A stretch of 64,000 nucleotides of DNA, from assembly GCA_021770005.1 (NCBI GenBank), contig JAETRV010000005.1, forward strand, positions 31,391 to 95,390, written 5' to 3'. Numbering within the stretch: the stretch's first letter is position 1; each line of letters starts with the position of its first letter. Shown here one piece after another: positions 10,122-20,320 of the stretch. The position numbers and the translations under genes are program-made. This DNA is from Anaerotruncus sp. (lineage in GTDB: Bacteria; Bacillota; Clostridia; Oscillospirales; Ruminococcaceae). Below the pieces are notes generated by a model. It was not told the DNA's origin. It worked only from the letters and a program-made list of their open reading frames with translations, and did no database searches.

Positions 10122-13100
10122 CCGTCTTTTCCTCCTTTTCGAGCTGTTTCAGAGCGGTCTCCAGATCAAATGATCCTAGACGGCGCACCGGGTCGCCATC
10201 TTCATGCGTGCAGATGTTGTGGTAATCACACCATTGGCAGGGCGCGTAGTCCTTGACCCCGTCCACAGGGGCAGCCTCTACCCTACCGGATTGTAGGAAT
10301 TGGGCCAGATCAAGCAGGTTTTGTTCCACTTTGCGCTGGATTGCTCCCATCTGAGCGAGGGTAGCCAGCGGACTGGACGCGGCATATCCCCCATCCTTTT
10401 TGGAACGGACTGGAATAAAAACGCCCGCAAGGTTTGGCTCCATCGCCGAAAGCGCCTCCCGGTCCTCAAGCAGAAGCCCGTTCATACGGAGCATCTTTGC
10501 CTGTTCCGCCCTGACGGTTTCCGCAGAAGCGTCCCGTTCTACCGAAACAATTTGGTCCCGGGCGGGCAGATAGAGCACACCTGCCGGAAGCGACTGGAAG
10601 TCATCCCGCTCCTGACCGGAACAGATCGAAAACAGGTAGATCAACATCTGCATATTCAGGCCGAAGCAGATGTCCGACAGGCTGAAGCTCTTGCGTCCGG
10701 ACTTGTAGTCAACCACCCGCACATACCGCTTTTCGCCGCGCCGGTAGACATCCACCCGGTCGACTACCCCTTCGACGATCACCCGGGTACCATCCGGTGT
10801 ACGCAGATCGAGCGGCTTGACCTGTGCATCCATACGGATTGGCAGCTCAAATGCCTCAGGTTCGAACAGGCTTTGCACAAACTCCGCTGCAAGCCGTTTG
10901 AGTAGGCGTACCAGCGTATTCACCAGCCGGCGAAACAGATACTTGAACCGTTCCGGCATCCCGTCAAAATCCTGAATTTTTGCAGACAGGTTCTCCTGCA
11001 CGATTGCGGAGACTTCTTCGCGCAGTTCGTTGTCTTTCCGGAAAGCAAGGCCACGCCCGCCATATTTGCGTACCATCTGTTCGAGTACCAGATGGATCAA
11101 TGATCCGGATGCAATCGGGTCGAACTCGACCCGGCGGCGGGCGCGCAGTCGAAGCCCGGATTCACAGAAATAGGAAAACGGACAGTTATAATACCGCTCA
11201 ACCCGCGACGGAGAGAGCCGGAGCTCTTCACCGAATAACCTACGCGCAAGCTCCGGATTCTGAATCTGGAAAGCATTCCTTTGGCTGGCGTCGGTCAGAC
11301 AATCCAGCTTTTCGGATGCATGACCGGAAAACCACGCCCGCAACGCCGCCTGCCGTTGGGAAGGCTCCCGCCAGGTCTGGGCCATTAGATCGAATGCGGA
11401 CGCTGTGTTGCATGCGCGTTCAAGCGGATTCTGCTGATAGGAAGAGACCGGATGCTTTCCCAAGATTTTTTCTACCTGTGCAACTGCTGACGAGGGCGCA
11501 AGCCCTGCTCCCGCGGTATTTTTTTGTGGATAGGTCAGCCAGAGACGTTCAGACGCCTGTGTCAGGGCAAAGTAGACATAATATTTCTCAAACAGAGCCT
11601 GTTGTTCGGGGATCCGCAGAAGGTCGATCCCCTGCTCTTTAAGAAGTCCGCGCTCGGAGGCGGAGAAGATACCGCCTGACGAAGACCAGAGTGGGAACTC
11701 CCCTTCGTTCATGCCGATCACAAAGACAGCGCGAGGCTGGTTGGGCCGGATACGATCCGCCGAACCGACGATCACCTGATCGATCGTCTGCGGTAACACG
11801 CCAATATCAATCTGCGACGCCCCCATCCGGAACAGGTCAATCAGTCGGGCAAGCGGTTGATGCAACCCAGCGAGCGCGCCGCCGAATACATCGAGCAGTT
11901 CAACGACCGCATCCCAAACCTGTGCCGCAGTATCCAAAAACTGTTTTTCCTCAAGTGGAGGCATCCCCTGTGCATGAGTTTGCAGATGTTCCGCCGCGCC
12001 GCACTCCTCTAGATAGTGGAATGCAGCAGCGGCAAATCCCTTTCCATCACAGTCCTCGAGCGACCGGAGCAACTGCGCAACCGGTTTTACAAGCTGCTCC
12101 CGGGTCTGGTTCAGGCGGTCAAGCCTTGCAGACTGTTCTGGGGTGAAAGACGCCTCCATCCCGTCCGGGTGGTTGACGAACGGTTGAGTCCAGCTTGAAC
12201 CTGTGATTCCCCATGTAAAGCAGTAATTTTCAAGCGCGCCTGCTTCGACCGGATCGATACCGGTGATGCAGTTTTTCGCGAGGGACAGCATCGACTCGGA
12301 GGAAAATCGGGTGCGCGCCGCTTCAAGTGCACAAAGCAGGCCACTGATGAGCGGATGCACCTGCACGTCCTGCCGGATATCCGCAAAAAAAGGAATATCG
12401 TACCGCCCAAAGACGGTTTGCAGCGGGACTAAATACCGCTCCAGACTGCGTCCAATGAGAGCAATCTCCCGATAGCGGTACCCTTCCCGCAGCAGCGCAT
12501 AGACCTGTGATGCAATGTATTCCAACTCATCATAGATATCCTCGCAGCAGACGATCTGGATACCCTGCACATCAGGAATGCAGGAAGGCCTTAGCTTTGG
12601 GAACTCCTCTGCAAGACTGGCCAGTGCCGGATTCTGAAACCGGTATGGGACTTCCAAAATAACCGGCGCCGCTACCCGGCATCCGGACTGTCTGGCGGTT
12701 TCAATTAGGCGGTTGGCGGTACGCGCAGGTGCAGTAAAAACGCCAGTACCCGAGCGGTCTGCCAGCCCTGAACAGGTCAACGCGGCGAAAACTTCCGGGC
12801 TTTTCTCGAGGATTTTCCCGATCAACTTCCATTCAGCTCCCATGAACGCCATAAAACCATCGATGAACACCCCATACCCAGAAAAAAAGTCCGCGTCCTC
12901 CAACCGTTTCACCGCCCGCATCAGGCTGTCATCCGGGTCGCTGTATCCCCGGTCGATCATCGCCTGATAAACCTCAAAAATCAGTGCGATATCCTCGAGC
13001 TTGTCGGTGAAATCCTGATCCCCGCTTTCCAGCGCGGCCTTGCGGAGGGAGTCGGGTGTTGCACCAGCTGTTTTTAGTTCACCGACCGTTTCGCACATCG

Positions 13101-13452
13101 CCCCAATAAATGCTGCGCTCCCGCTATTTTTTCCATAGGCACGCAGCCCGCCGCCCAGCTCGTCCAGTGCTGTGCTCATCACCAGATATTTGGCGGTTTC
13201 ATTCATGTGGACGCCCGACAGCCCGCCCAGTTCCCGAAAAATCCGGTCACAGAGACGCGTGAAACTAAGCACTTCAACCGAAAGCGACTGTTTGGCCCCC
13301 AGCTTCCGGCAGAGTGCCTTTTCACTTTCAAAGGAAGCCTGTTCCGGAACAAGCAGGATCGCCTTCCCTCCCTGTTCTACCCATTTCTGGATCTGTTGGT
13401 AGAGCAGAGCGGTTTTCCCTGTCCCGGAAGCTCCAAGAAGCAGATGCAGCAT
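10114..13452 (-). CDS. addB: Helicase-nuclease AddB
   Basis: The second subunit of AddAB, 1112 residues, which scans for Chi and cuts the 5' strand. It has the P-loop GASGTGKTALL at residues 8-18 and an inactivated UvrD-like core. The C-terminal RecB-type nuclease is intact: GVVDRVDVYRR followed by VVDYKSGRKSFSL. The four cysteines of the iron-sulfur staple are present: one in YYNCPFSYFC near the start of the nuclease domain and CQWCDYHNIC near the C-terminus. The ATG at 13452 has GGAGG 7 bases upstream. First gene of the addB-addA pair; divergent from the hemerythrin gene. Confidence 0.96.
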   Translation of the reverse strand: MLHLLLGASGTGKTALLYQQIQKWVEQGGKAILLVPEQASFESEKALCRKLGAKQSLSVEVLSFTRLCDRIFRELGGLSGVHMNETAKYLVMSTALDELGGGLRAYGKNSGSAAFIGAMCETVGELKTAGATPDSLRKAALESGDQDFTDKLEDIALIFEVYQAMIDRGYSDPDDSLMRAVKRLEDADFFSGYGVFIDGFMAFMGAEWKLIGKILEKSPEVFAALTCSGLADRSGTGVFTAPARTANRLIETARQSGCRVAAPVILEVPYRFQNPALASLAEEFPKLRPSCIPDVQGIQIVCCEDIYDELEYIASQVYALLREGYRYREIALIGRSLERYLVPLQTVFGRYDIPFFADIRQDVQVHPLISGLLCALEAARTRFSSESMLSLAKNCITGIDPVEAGALENYCFTWGITGSSWTQPFVNHPDGMEASFTPEQSARLDRLNQTREQLVKPVAQLLRSLEDCDGKGFAAAAFHYLEECGAAEHLQTHAQGMPPLEEKQFLDTAAQVWDAVVELLDVFGGALAGLHQPLARLIDLFRMGASQIDIGVLPQTIDQVIVGSADRIRPNQPRAVFVIGMNEGEFPLWSSSGGIFSASERGLLKEQGIDLLRIPEQQALFEKYYVYFALTQASERLWLTYPQKNTAGAGLAPSSAVAQVEKILGKHPVSSYQQNPLERACNTASAFDLMAQTWREPSQRQAALRAWFSGHASEKLDCLTDASQRNAFQIQNPELARRLFGEELRLSPSRVERYYNCPFSYFCESGLRLRARRRVEFDPIASGSLIHLVLEQMVRKYGGRGLAFRKDNELREEVSAIVQENLSAKIQDFDGMPERFKYLFRRLVNTLVRLLKRLAAEFVQSLFEPEAFELPIRMDAQVKPLDLRTPDGTRVIVEGVVDRVDVYRRGEKRYVRVVDYKSGRKSFSLSDICFGLNMQMLIYLFSICSGQERDDFQSLPAGVLYLPARDQIVSVERDASAETVRAEQAKMLRMNGLLLEDREALSAMEPNLAGVFIPVRSKKDGGYAASSPLATLAQMGAIQRKVEQNLLDLAQFLQSGRVEAAPVDGVKDYAPCQWCDYHNICTHEDGDPVRRLGSFDLETALKQLEKEEKTDA

Positions 13453-13496
13453 CTATTGACCTCCTAACAAAATTTTATAAAAATCCTAAAAAGGGG

Positions 13497-13525
13497 TTGA
13501 AATATATACGAAAAAAGTATATAAT
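13497..13525 (+). promoter_or_regulatory. Strong sigma-A promoter for hemerythrin gene
   Basis: -35 TTGAAA (13497-13502), 17-base spacer, perfect -10 TATAAT (13520-13525). Start of transcription about 13532, giving a leader of roughly 50 bases. Confidence 0.85.
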
Positions 13526-13584
13526 AGGGAAAATCTCTCACATGATTCACAAGTTTGAAAAGTTAGAAAGGGAGTTGTTTTGTT

Positions 13585-13989
13585 ATGGCTTATATGTGGA
13601 GCAAAGATTTAGAAACCGGGAACATGTTGATTGATACCCAACATAAGGAACTCATCAAAGCGATCAATGACCTGCTTCAGGCATGTTCTGCGGGCAAGGG
13701 GCGCACAGAGATCGAAAAGACCACCAAATTCCTCTTTGACTACACCACCAAACATTTTGGAGATGAGGAGCGGCTTCAGATGCAGTATCGTTACCCCGAC
13801 ATGGTGAACCACAAGAGATACCATGAGGAGTTTAAGCGGACGGTGAAGGAACTTTCCGACCAGCTCAGCAAGGATGGCCCTACAGTCGCGCTCGTCGGAA
13901 AGGTCAACAACAGCATTGCCGGCTGGCTGATTAACCACATCAAAGTCCAGGATGTCAAAGTTGCCGCACACATCCGCTCAAAATCATAA
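13585..13989 (+). CDS. Bacteriohemerythrin
   Basis: A 134-residue single-domain hemerythrin that binds O2 at a non-haem diiron centre. All seven ligands are found in canonical spacing: H20 (DTQHKEL), H57 and E61 (HFGDEE), H76 and H80 (HKRYHEEF), H118 and D123 (HIKVQD). The ATG at 13585 follows GGGAG. Monocistronic: its own strong promoter upstream and a perfect terminator downstream. In anaerobes it is thought to deliver or sequester O2. With the flavodiiron protein and rubredoxin at the left edge, it points to oxygen tolerance, though they are not in one operon. Confidence 0.96.
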   Translation: MAYMWSKDLETGNMLIDTQHKELIKAINDLLQACSAGKGRTEIEKTTKFLFDYTTKHFGDEERLQMQYRYPDMVNHKRYHEEFKRTVKELSDQLSKDGPTVALVGKVNNSIAGWLINHIKVQDVKVAAHIRSKS

Positions 13990-14024
13990 GCCGTTTCCAA
14001 TCTTTTTCCTGCCGTACATATCAA

Positions 14025-14056
14025 ACAGCCCCGGATGCATTTGCATCCGGGGCTGT
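14025..14056. terminator. Bidirectional terminator between hemerythrin and oxidoreductase operon
   Basis: Perfect 15-bp inverted repeat ACAGCCCCGGATGCA/TGCATCCGGGGCTGT, flanked by T-rich sequence on both strands, between two convergent genes. Confidence 0.85.
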
Positions 14057-14061
14057 TCCTT

Positions 14062-14588
14062 TTACAGGCTCATGCCCAGTTTCATCGCCTGGATGTTCGG
14101 CTCCGCCAGATGCTGTTTTTTCGGCGGAATACATTTCCGGATCGCCTGCTCCACCGAGTCGACCGACGCGAACCGGCTCTCTGCAAGCGCTTTCCCCAGC
14201 AGGATAATGTTGGACAGTCCTTCCAGGTTCCTCTCGTTGGCCAGCGTTGTTGCAGGAACATAGAAACAACTGATATCGGTACGGTCACAGGTTTTGTCGA
14301 TCAATGCGCTGTCGATAACCGCGATACCGCCTGGGGCAACCGTGTCGATGAACCTGTCATAGGACGGCAGGTTCATTACGATCAGCAGATCGGGATTGAG
14401 CACCAACGGGGAGCCAATCGGCTGATCCGAAAGGCAGACCGAACAGTTTGCAGTGCCCCCGCGCATCTCCGGGCCGTAGGAAGGCAGCCACGAAACCTGC
14501 CTGTCTTCCATAAGTCCAGCATAAGCGATGATCTTCCCGGCGAACAAGACACCCTGCCCGCCGAATCCGGCCAGAAGCATATTTGCCA

Positions 14589-14589
<1 letters not shown>
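14062..14589 (-). CDS. 2-oxoacid:ferredoxin oxidoreductase, gamma subunit
   Basis: A 175-residue gamma subunit of a four-part 2-oxoacid oxidoreductase (KorC/VorC type), which makes acyl-CoA and reduced ferredoxin. It starts with the typical MLLAGFGGQGVLFAGKI, then WLPSYGPEMRGGTANCSV. Last gene of the operon; its start at 14589 touches the beta subunit stop. Substrate (branched-chain oxoacid, 2-oxoglutarate) cannot be fixed from sequence alone. The order ferredoxin-alpha-beta-gamma matches the VOR/KOR type rather than pyruvate oxidoreductase, which in Clostridia is usually one fused chain. Confidence 0.93.
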
Positions 14590-15343
<754 letters not shown>

Positions 15344-15344
<1 letters not shown>

Positions 15345-16414
15345 TACCGGTCACCTCCCGCCAGTTTCCTAATCTCGTCCAGCACCTCGGCCGGCGTGGG
15401 CACGATGCCGCCGGTATGCCCAAAAAACGCAACCGGCGCCTTTCCGTTGACAGCAAGACGCACATCATCCACCATCTGCCCCATGCTCATCTCAACGCAG
15501 AGGAACGCTTTGGCGGTATCCGCCGCTTTTTTAACCGCTTCGGTCGGATAGGGCCAGATGGTTTTGGGCCGGATCAGGCCGACCTTGATCCCCTGCTCCC
15601 GCGCGGTGTTGATCGCGCTGCGCGCGATGCGGGAAGTTGCGCCGTAAGCCACAACCACGTATTCCGCATCCTCAAGCAGGTATTCCTCCCACTGGGTGTG
15701 CTTTTCCTTGACGATCTCATAGCGTTTGAACCGCTCAAGAACCGTCTGCTCGAGCTCGTCAGGTTTCAGATAGAGCGAGTTGATGACGTTATGTTTGCGC
15801 TTGCCTTGGTGCCCGCACGCCGCCCACGAAAATTTGTCGAACGATTTCACCTGTTTCTCCGGGAAACTGATCGGCTCCATCATCTGGCCGAGCATACCGT
15901 CTGCGAAGATCATCGCGGGCATCCGATAGGTGTCCGCAAGCTCGAACGCCTCGAACACCATATCCACCATCTCCTGAATCGAAGAAGGAGCAAACACAAG
16001 AATATGCAGGTCGCCGTGTCCGGGGGCGCGGGTCGCCTGCCAGTAATCGGCCTGTGAGGGCTGGATTCCACCAAGGCCCGGACCGCCGCGCTGGACGTTG
16101 ACGATTAGGCAGGGCAGGTCGGAACCTGCCAGATAAGAGATTCCCTCGGATTTGAGCGAGATGCCCGGCGAGGAGGAAGAGGTCATGGCGCGTACGCCGG
16201 CAGAAGCCGCACCGTAAACCATATTAATTGCGGCAACTTCGGACTCCGCCTGAAGGTATGTACCGCCGACCTTCGGCATACGTTTGGACATATAAGCCGC
16301 AACCTCAGTCTGCGGCGTAATCGGATACCCAAAGAAATGATGACAGCCCGCCTGCAAAGCCGCTTCTGCGAGCGCTTCATTCCCTTTCATCAGCACTTTC
16401 TCACTGGAAGCCAA
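15344..16414 (-). CDS. 2-oxoacid:ferredoxin oxidoreductase, alpha subunit (VorB-like)
   Basis: A 356-residue alpha subunit. The N-terminal pyrimidine-binding domain shows [15 protein letters not shown] and [16 protein letters not shown], with [20 protein letters not shown], which match proteins named 3-methyl-2-oxobutanoate dehydrogenase subunit VorB. A likely role is oxidative decarboxylation of branched-chain 2-oxoacids, or the reverse, with ferredoxin. The ATG at 16414 is 19 bases after the ferredoxin stop. The branched-chain substrate is inference from family naming. Confidence 0.93.
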
Positions 16415-16433
16415 TAGATTTCACTACCTTTCA

Positions 16434-16640
16434 CTATTTCTCCACGGTAATTGCACAATCAGGGCAGATCACTGCGCACATAGCACAGCCGATGCAGCTC
16501 TCCATATCAGAAACGACTGCCGGATGATATCCCTTGATGTTCAGGATCGACTTATCAAGCAGGACAATCTTTTTCGGGCAAACCGTAACACAAAGCCCGC
16601 AGCCTTTGCAGAGGCCGTGGTCAACTGTCATCTTCGCCAT
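16434..16640 (-). CDS. 2x[4Fe-4S] ferredoxin subunit of the oxidoreductase
   Basis: A 68-residue ferredoxin with two complete cluster motifs: CKGCGLCVTVCPKK (C11, C14, C17, C21) and CIGCAMCAVICP. It corresponds to the delta subunit (VorD/KorD) that takes electrons from the TPP/cluster core. It lies 19 bases upstream of the alpha gene and 39 bases after the ATPase gene. Confidence 0.95.
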   Translation of the reverse strand: MAKMTVDHGLCKGCGLCVTVCPKKIVLLDKSILNIKGYHPAVVSDMESCIGCAMCAVICPDCAITVEK

Positions 16641-16679
16641 ATTTCGGACACCTCCTTGCCGGGTATATGCAACCGAAGG

Positions 16680-17360
16680 TTACACCTCCCACGGCTTTTT
16701 TACATAAATTTTTACAGGGTAAAGCTCCCTATCGGGAATCAGTTCTTTGAGTTCTCCGGAGAATGCCTCCGGGACAGCGGTGAACAGCAGCGGGAGGCCA
16801 TAGTGTGCCGCTGTTTCCTGTGCAAATGCTAGTTTATCTGCGACCACCTGCGGCGTGGTCTGCTCCCCGAGATTGGAGTTGTTGACCACCGCAGTCGCTT
16901 CAAGACGGGACGCGCTTTGGATTTCAGACAGCAGGCTGGATGCTTGTTCTGCGGTGCGGGTCAGATAGCGATAGCCGTTCACGACATAAAGCATATCGCA
17001 GCCGCCTGCCTCTCGGATCGCTGCGCTGTAGCGCCCAAGTGCCGCCGCGCCTGCATCGTCCCCGCCAACGTCGATCACAATCTGCTTGTCAGTATCCAGT
17101 ACCGCGTCCAGACGGGCGGTCAGCGCGGGGATATCCAGATTGGTCCCCGCGTAGAGGGGAGCGATCATCTCGATCCCCTCTTGTTCCAGCAGCCCGGTAA
17201 AATCCGCGCTCCGGAAATAGGGGTTGACAATATCAAGATCTGCGAGAATGACCTCTTTTCCCGCCTTGCGAAAGTCCATCGCCAGATTGACCGCGAGGTT
17301 GGTTTTCCCGCTGCCATAGTGCCCGACGATCACCAGAATCCGTTTGAGCTGCTCGAGCAA
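16680..17360 (-). CDS. ParA/MinD-like P-loop ATPase leading the oxidoreductase operon
   Basis: A 226-residue SIMIBI-class ATPase. Seen: P-loop GHYGSGKTNLAVNLA with the deviant-Walker context, switch ADLDIVNPYFR, and IVIDVGGDDAGAAALG. No DNA-binding domain or membrane segment is visible. The TTG at 17360 is chosen because GGAGGT lies 5 to 6 bases upstream and no ATG suits. Co-transcription with ferredoxin and oxidoreductase subunits suggests a role in maturation or regulation of that complex (for instance cluster insertion, as for Mrp/NubP relatives), but it has no cluster-binding CxxC of its own, so this is only a guess. Confidence 0.8.
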   Translation of the reverse strand: MLEQLKRILVIVGHYGSGKTNLAVNLAMDFRKAGKEVILADLDIVNPYFRSADFTGLLEQEGIEMIAPLYAGTNLDIPALTARLDAVLDTDKQIVIDVGGDDAGAAALGRYSAAIREAGGCDMLYVVNGYRYLTRTAEQASSLLSEIQSASRLEATAVVNNSNLGEQTTPQVVADKLAFAQETAAHYGLPLLFTAVPEAFSGELKELIPDRELYPVKIYVKKPWEV

Positions 17361-17391
17361 ATACCCACCTCCGTCTTTTTTAGATTTTCTT

Positions 17392-17420
17392 ATTATACCA
17401 TCCCCACGCGCCTTGCACAA
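17392..17420 (-). promoter_or_regulatory. Promoter of the oxidoreductase operon
   Basis: On the minus strand: -35 TTGTGC (17415-17420), 17-base spacer, perfect -10 TATAAT (17392-17397), about 30 bases before the TTG start of the ATPase gene. Confidence 0.7.
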
Positions 17421-17561
17421 CATCTGACTGCGAATTTTGTAGAATCGTTTGATTTTACTTTAAGTTGATGCTATGACAAAGTGCAATTTCTACAAAAGCT
17501 ACTCTCTTTTATCACTCGATCGATTTGTCCATATTTTCCACAATATAAGGACAGATGCGCA

Positions 17562-17590
17562 AAAAACGCCGGGAATCATCCGGCGTTTTT
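17562..17590 (-). terminator. Terminator of the cobalamin operon
   Basis: Inverted repeat AAAAACGCCGG/CCGGCGTTTTT with a 7-base loop, giving a T-run on either strand. It lies 41 bases after cbiC, the last cobalamin gene. Confidence 0.85.
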
Positions 17591-17630
17591 CTTTCGTGGA
17601 CAGATATGCACAATTCTCTCGCTTTCAAAT

Positions 17631-18278
17631 TCACATCCCATAAAGCAGCGCATTCACAACCGCAGCCGCAATGTTGCTCCCCCCTTTCCGCCCCCGCGCG
17701 ATGATGTATGGCACCTCAATCTGTCCTGGCCCGCCGGTCAAAAATAGCTCTTTGGACTCCACGACATTGACAAACCCGACAGGAACCCCAATCACCAGAG
17801 CGGGGGAAATCTTCCGTTCGGCGATCAATTCATAAAGCCGAACCAATGCAGTTGGGGCGTTCCCGATCGCAAAGATCATCTCCCGGTCAAACTGGGCGGC
17901 CTTCTCCATACTCGCAACCGCGCGGGTGGTTCCATTGCTCGATGCCACCCCGGCAACATCCGGGTCGGACATGAAACAGAACACCTCTCCCCCGTATGCG
18001 GCAAGCCGCTTTTTGTTGATACCCGACCGCACCATCTGGGTATCGGTGACGATGCAGGCCCCTCGCCGTATCGCGTCGCGCCCTCGCTCCACCGCTTCGG
18101 GTGAGAAGCACAGGGTTTGTGCATAATCGAAATCCGCAGTGGTGTGGATCACCCGCCGGATGACCGGTTCGTTTTCCGGCACAAGATGGATGCCCTGTTC
18201 GAGCAGAATCTGGGAGATCATCTCCATGCTTCTCTGTTCGATCTCAGCGGGCAGCGTATACTCCAATTCGATTTTCAT
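17631..18278 (-). CDS. cbiC: Cobalt-precorrin-8 methylmutase
   Basis: A 215-residue methylmutase that moves the C11 methyl to C12, forming cobyrinate from cobalt-precorrin-8. The catalytic histidine is H45 in RVIHTTADFDY; downstream GACIVTDTQMVRSGI, AVASMEKAAQF, AIGNAPTAL and VGFVNVVESKE are all family signatures. Length is normal. The start is 9 bases after cobO. It is the last of 18 genes in the operon and is followed by a terminator, so an early-pathway gene sits at the far 3' end. Confidence 0.95.
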   Translation of the reverse strand: MKIELEYTLPAEIEQRSMEMISQILLEQGIHLVPENEPVIRRVIHTTADFDYAQTLCFSPEAVERGRDAIRRGACIVTDTQMVRSGINKKRLAAYGGEVFCFMSDPDVAGVASSNGTTRAVASMEKAAQFDREMIFAIGNAPTALVRLYELIAERKISPALVIGVPVGFVNVVESKELFLTGGPGQIEVPYIIARGRKGGSNIAAAVVNALLYGM

Positions 18279-18287
18279 AAGTATCCC

Positions 18288-18818
18288 TCACAATTCTATC
18301 CCCGTTCGGGCGGGGATTCCCTGTTCATATGGGTGTCTGCGGCTGCATATCTCAGAAAGATAATCCGCCCGGCCGATCAGCCAGCCGGGCGGATTTCGGC
18401 CGGTCAAAACCAGCTCGAGCGGTTCCGGCTTCTGCTCGATCAATCTGCGCAAAAGCGCTTCGTCAAGCGTACCGGTCGAAACCGCATTGATTGCTTCATC
18501 AAGTACCAGCAGGTCCTCTCCCCTACCCTGCTTCACCCGGTCAAAAATTTCCTGCAACAGCCGGTCCTGTATATCCCGGGTCTGCCGCAGTTCGGACGCG
18601 TCCATCTGGAAGGTGAACTTTCGAACCCCTTTACACCTCAAAACCGCAACCTGTTCCAGCTGTTCCAGAATCTTCAGTTCCCCTGATTCCCCATGCTTGA
18701 GGAACTGCACGAACAACACCCGCAGTCCCCGCCCGGCAGCGCGCACCGTCAGCCCGACAGCAGCAGTTGTTTTGCCTTTTCCATCCCCGTAATAGAGATG
18801 GATCAACCCTTGTTTCAT
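18288..18818 (-). CDS. cobO: Cob(I)yrinic acid a,c-diamide adenosyltransferase
   Basis: A 176-residue CobO/BtuR/CobA-type enzyme that adds the upper adenosyl ligand to the cob(I)alt form of the corrinoid, using ATP. The P-loop GDGKGKTTAA is at residues 11-20, followed by RVLFVQFLKHGESGE and the Walker B region DLLVLDEAINAVSTG. Length is typical. Its ATG overlaps the cobQ stop by 4 bases. Confidence 0.95.
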   Translation of the reverse strand: MKQGLIHLYYGDGKGKTTAAVGLTVRAAGRGLRVLFVQFLKHGESGELKILEQLEQVAVLRCKGVRKFTFQMDASELRQTRDIQDRLLQEIFDRVKQGRGEDLLVLDEAINAVSTGTLDEALLRRLIEQKPEPLELVLTGRNPPGWLIGRADYLSEICSRRHPYEQGIPARTGIEL

Positions 18819-20320
18819 CTGACCCCCTCCTCCAAAATCCGGTAGACCGCCTGTAAATCGATATGTTCGCGTACCCCCTGTGCCAACCGGTCAAACTGTT
18901 CCTCCCGATAGGCAACCGGGTCAGGGATCGAAACATGCGATGGGTCCAGCCCCTTGGCGGCGCAGAGACAGGACACCAGCGCGGAGACGGCCTCCACGCG
19001 GTCAAACAGCCCATGCAGATAGCTTCCGCAGACCGTCCCGGAATATGCGCCATCCGGTTTTCGGGTCCCGTCCTGCGTCTCGATCCAGAGGAGCGGTGTT
19101 TGGAAGCAGGTCTCCCCCATGTGAATCTCATACCCCTCGACCGGGACACCGGACATCCCCGCAAACCATCCATCAAGCGTCCCAAAAGCCCCTGTCACCT
19201 GTGTGCGGGTCTTTTGCCGGGCAAAGATGGTTTCTACCGGAAGCAGTCCGATTCCGTCCAACTCTCCGCCATGCTCTACCTCCAATGGGTCACAGAGCCT
19301 CCGCCCCAACATCTGGTATCCCCCACAGATTCCCAAAACCGCACCGCCCGAAGCGGCGAACTTCCGGATAGCCGCTTCCAGCCCGCACTGCCGCAGCCAG
19401 AGCAGGTCAGACATGGTGTTTTTGGTTCCGGGAAGAATCAACAGGTCTGGGGTGCCGAGTTCAGCTAGGGAATGTACATACCGCAGGCTGATTCCATCTG
19501 TTGCTGAGAGGGGATTAAAATCGGTAAAGTTGGAGATGTGCGGCAGGCGAATGACCGCGATATCGAGCAGGCCGGGTGTACCGCGCCGCTCAAACCGGTT
19601 AGAGAGGCTGTCCTCGTCATCGATGTCCACATCCAAATAGGGCACCGTACCGACCACTGGCACCCCTGTGATCTGTTCAATCTGCTCCAATCCGGGCTGT
19701 AGAATCCCGATATCCCCCCGGAACTTATTGATCACCAGGCCTTTTACCATCCGCCGCTCATCCGGGTCGAGCAGGAGCATAGTCCCGGCGAGCGACGCGA
19801 ACACCCCGCCGCGGTCGATATCCCCAACCAGAAGCACAGGGGCACCCACTTGTTTGGCGAGCCCCATATTGACAATGTCATCTGTCTTGAGGTTGATCTC
19901 GGCAGGGCTTCCCGCCCCTTCCACCACAATGATGTCATTTTCTGCGGCAAGACGCTCGTAAGCCTGCATGATCTGCGGAAGGAACGAACGCTTTTTTGCA
20001 AAATAATCTCGCGCGCTCATTGTCCCGACCACTTCCCCATTGACGATCACCTGTGAGCCGGTATCGCTCGACGGCTTGAGCAGTATCGGATTCATCCACA
20101 CAGAAGGTTCTATCCCTGCTGCCTGTGCCTGCACCGCCTGCGCCCGCCCCATCTCCAGCCCCTCCTGGGTGATATAAGAGTTGAGTGCCATATTCTGGGA
20201 TTTAAATGGTGCGGTACGGTGGCCATCCTGCCGAAAAATCCGGCAGAGTGCGGCCGCAACCAGACTTTTCCCCGCATTGGAGGCTGTCCCCTGTATCATA
20301 ATTACCTTTGCCCGTTTCAT
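18815..20320 (-). CDS. cobQ: Cobyric acid synthase
   Basis: A 501-residue glutamine-dependent amidotransferase (CobQ/CbiP) that amidates side chains b, d, e and g of adenosylcobyrinate a,c-diamide. N-terminal dethiobiotin synthetase-like domain with P-loop GTASNAGKS at residues 11-19; C-terminal class I glutaminase with nucleophile cysteine in LGICGGYQMLG and catalytic histidine in SYLHGLFD. I use the ATG at 20320, which overlaps the cobD stop as ATGA; the upstream in-frame 53 codons run inside cobD and carry no ribosome site. Confidence 0.96.
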   Translation of the reverse strand: MKRAKVIMIQGTASNAGKSLVAAALCRIFRQDGHRTAPFKSQNMALNSYITQEGLEMGRAQAVQAQAAGIEPSVWMNPILLKPSSDTGSQVIVNGEVVGTMSARDYFAKKRSFLPQIMQAYERLAAENDIIVVEGAGSPAEINLKTDDIVNMGLAKQVGAPVLLVGDIDRGGVFASLAGTMLLLDPDERRMVKGLVINKFRGDIGILQPGLEQIEQITGVPVVGTVPYLDVDIDDEDSLSNRFERRGTPGLLDIAVIRLPHISNFTDFNPLSATDGISLRYVHSLAELGTPDLLILPGTKNTMSDLLWLRQCGLEAAIRKFAASGGAVLGICGGYQMLGRRLCDPLEVEHGGELDGIGLLPVETIFARQKTRTQVTGAFGTLDGWFAGMSGVPVEGYEIHMGETCFQTPLLWIETQDGTRKPDGAYSGTVCGSYLHGLFDRVEAVSALVSCLCAAKGLDPSHVSIPDPVAYREEQFDRLAQGVREHIDLQAVYRILEEGVR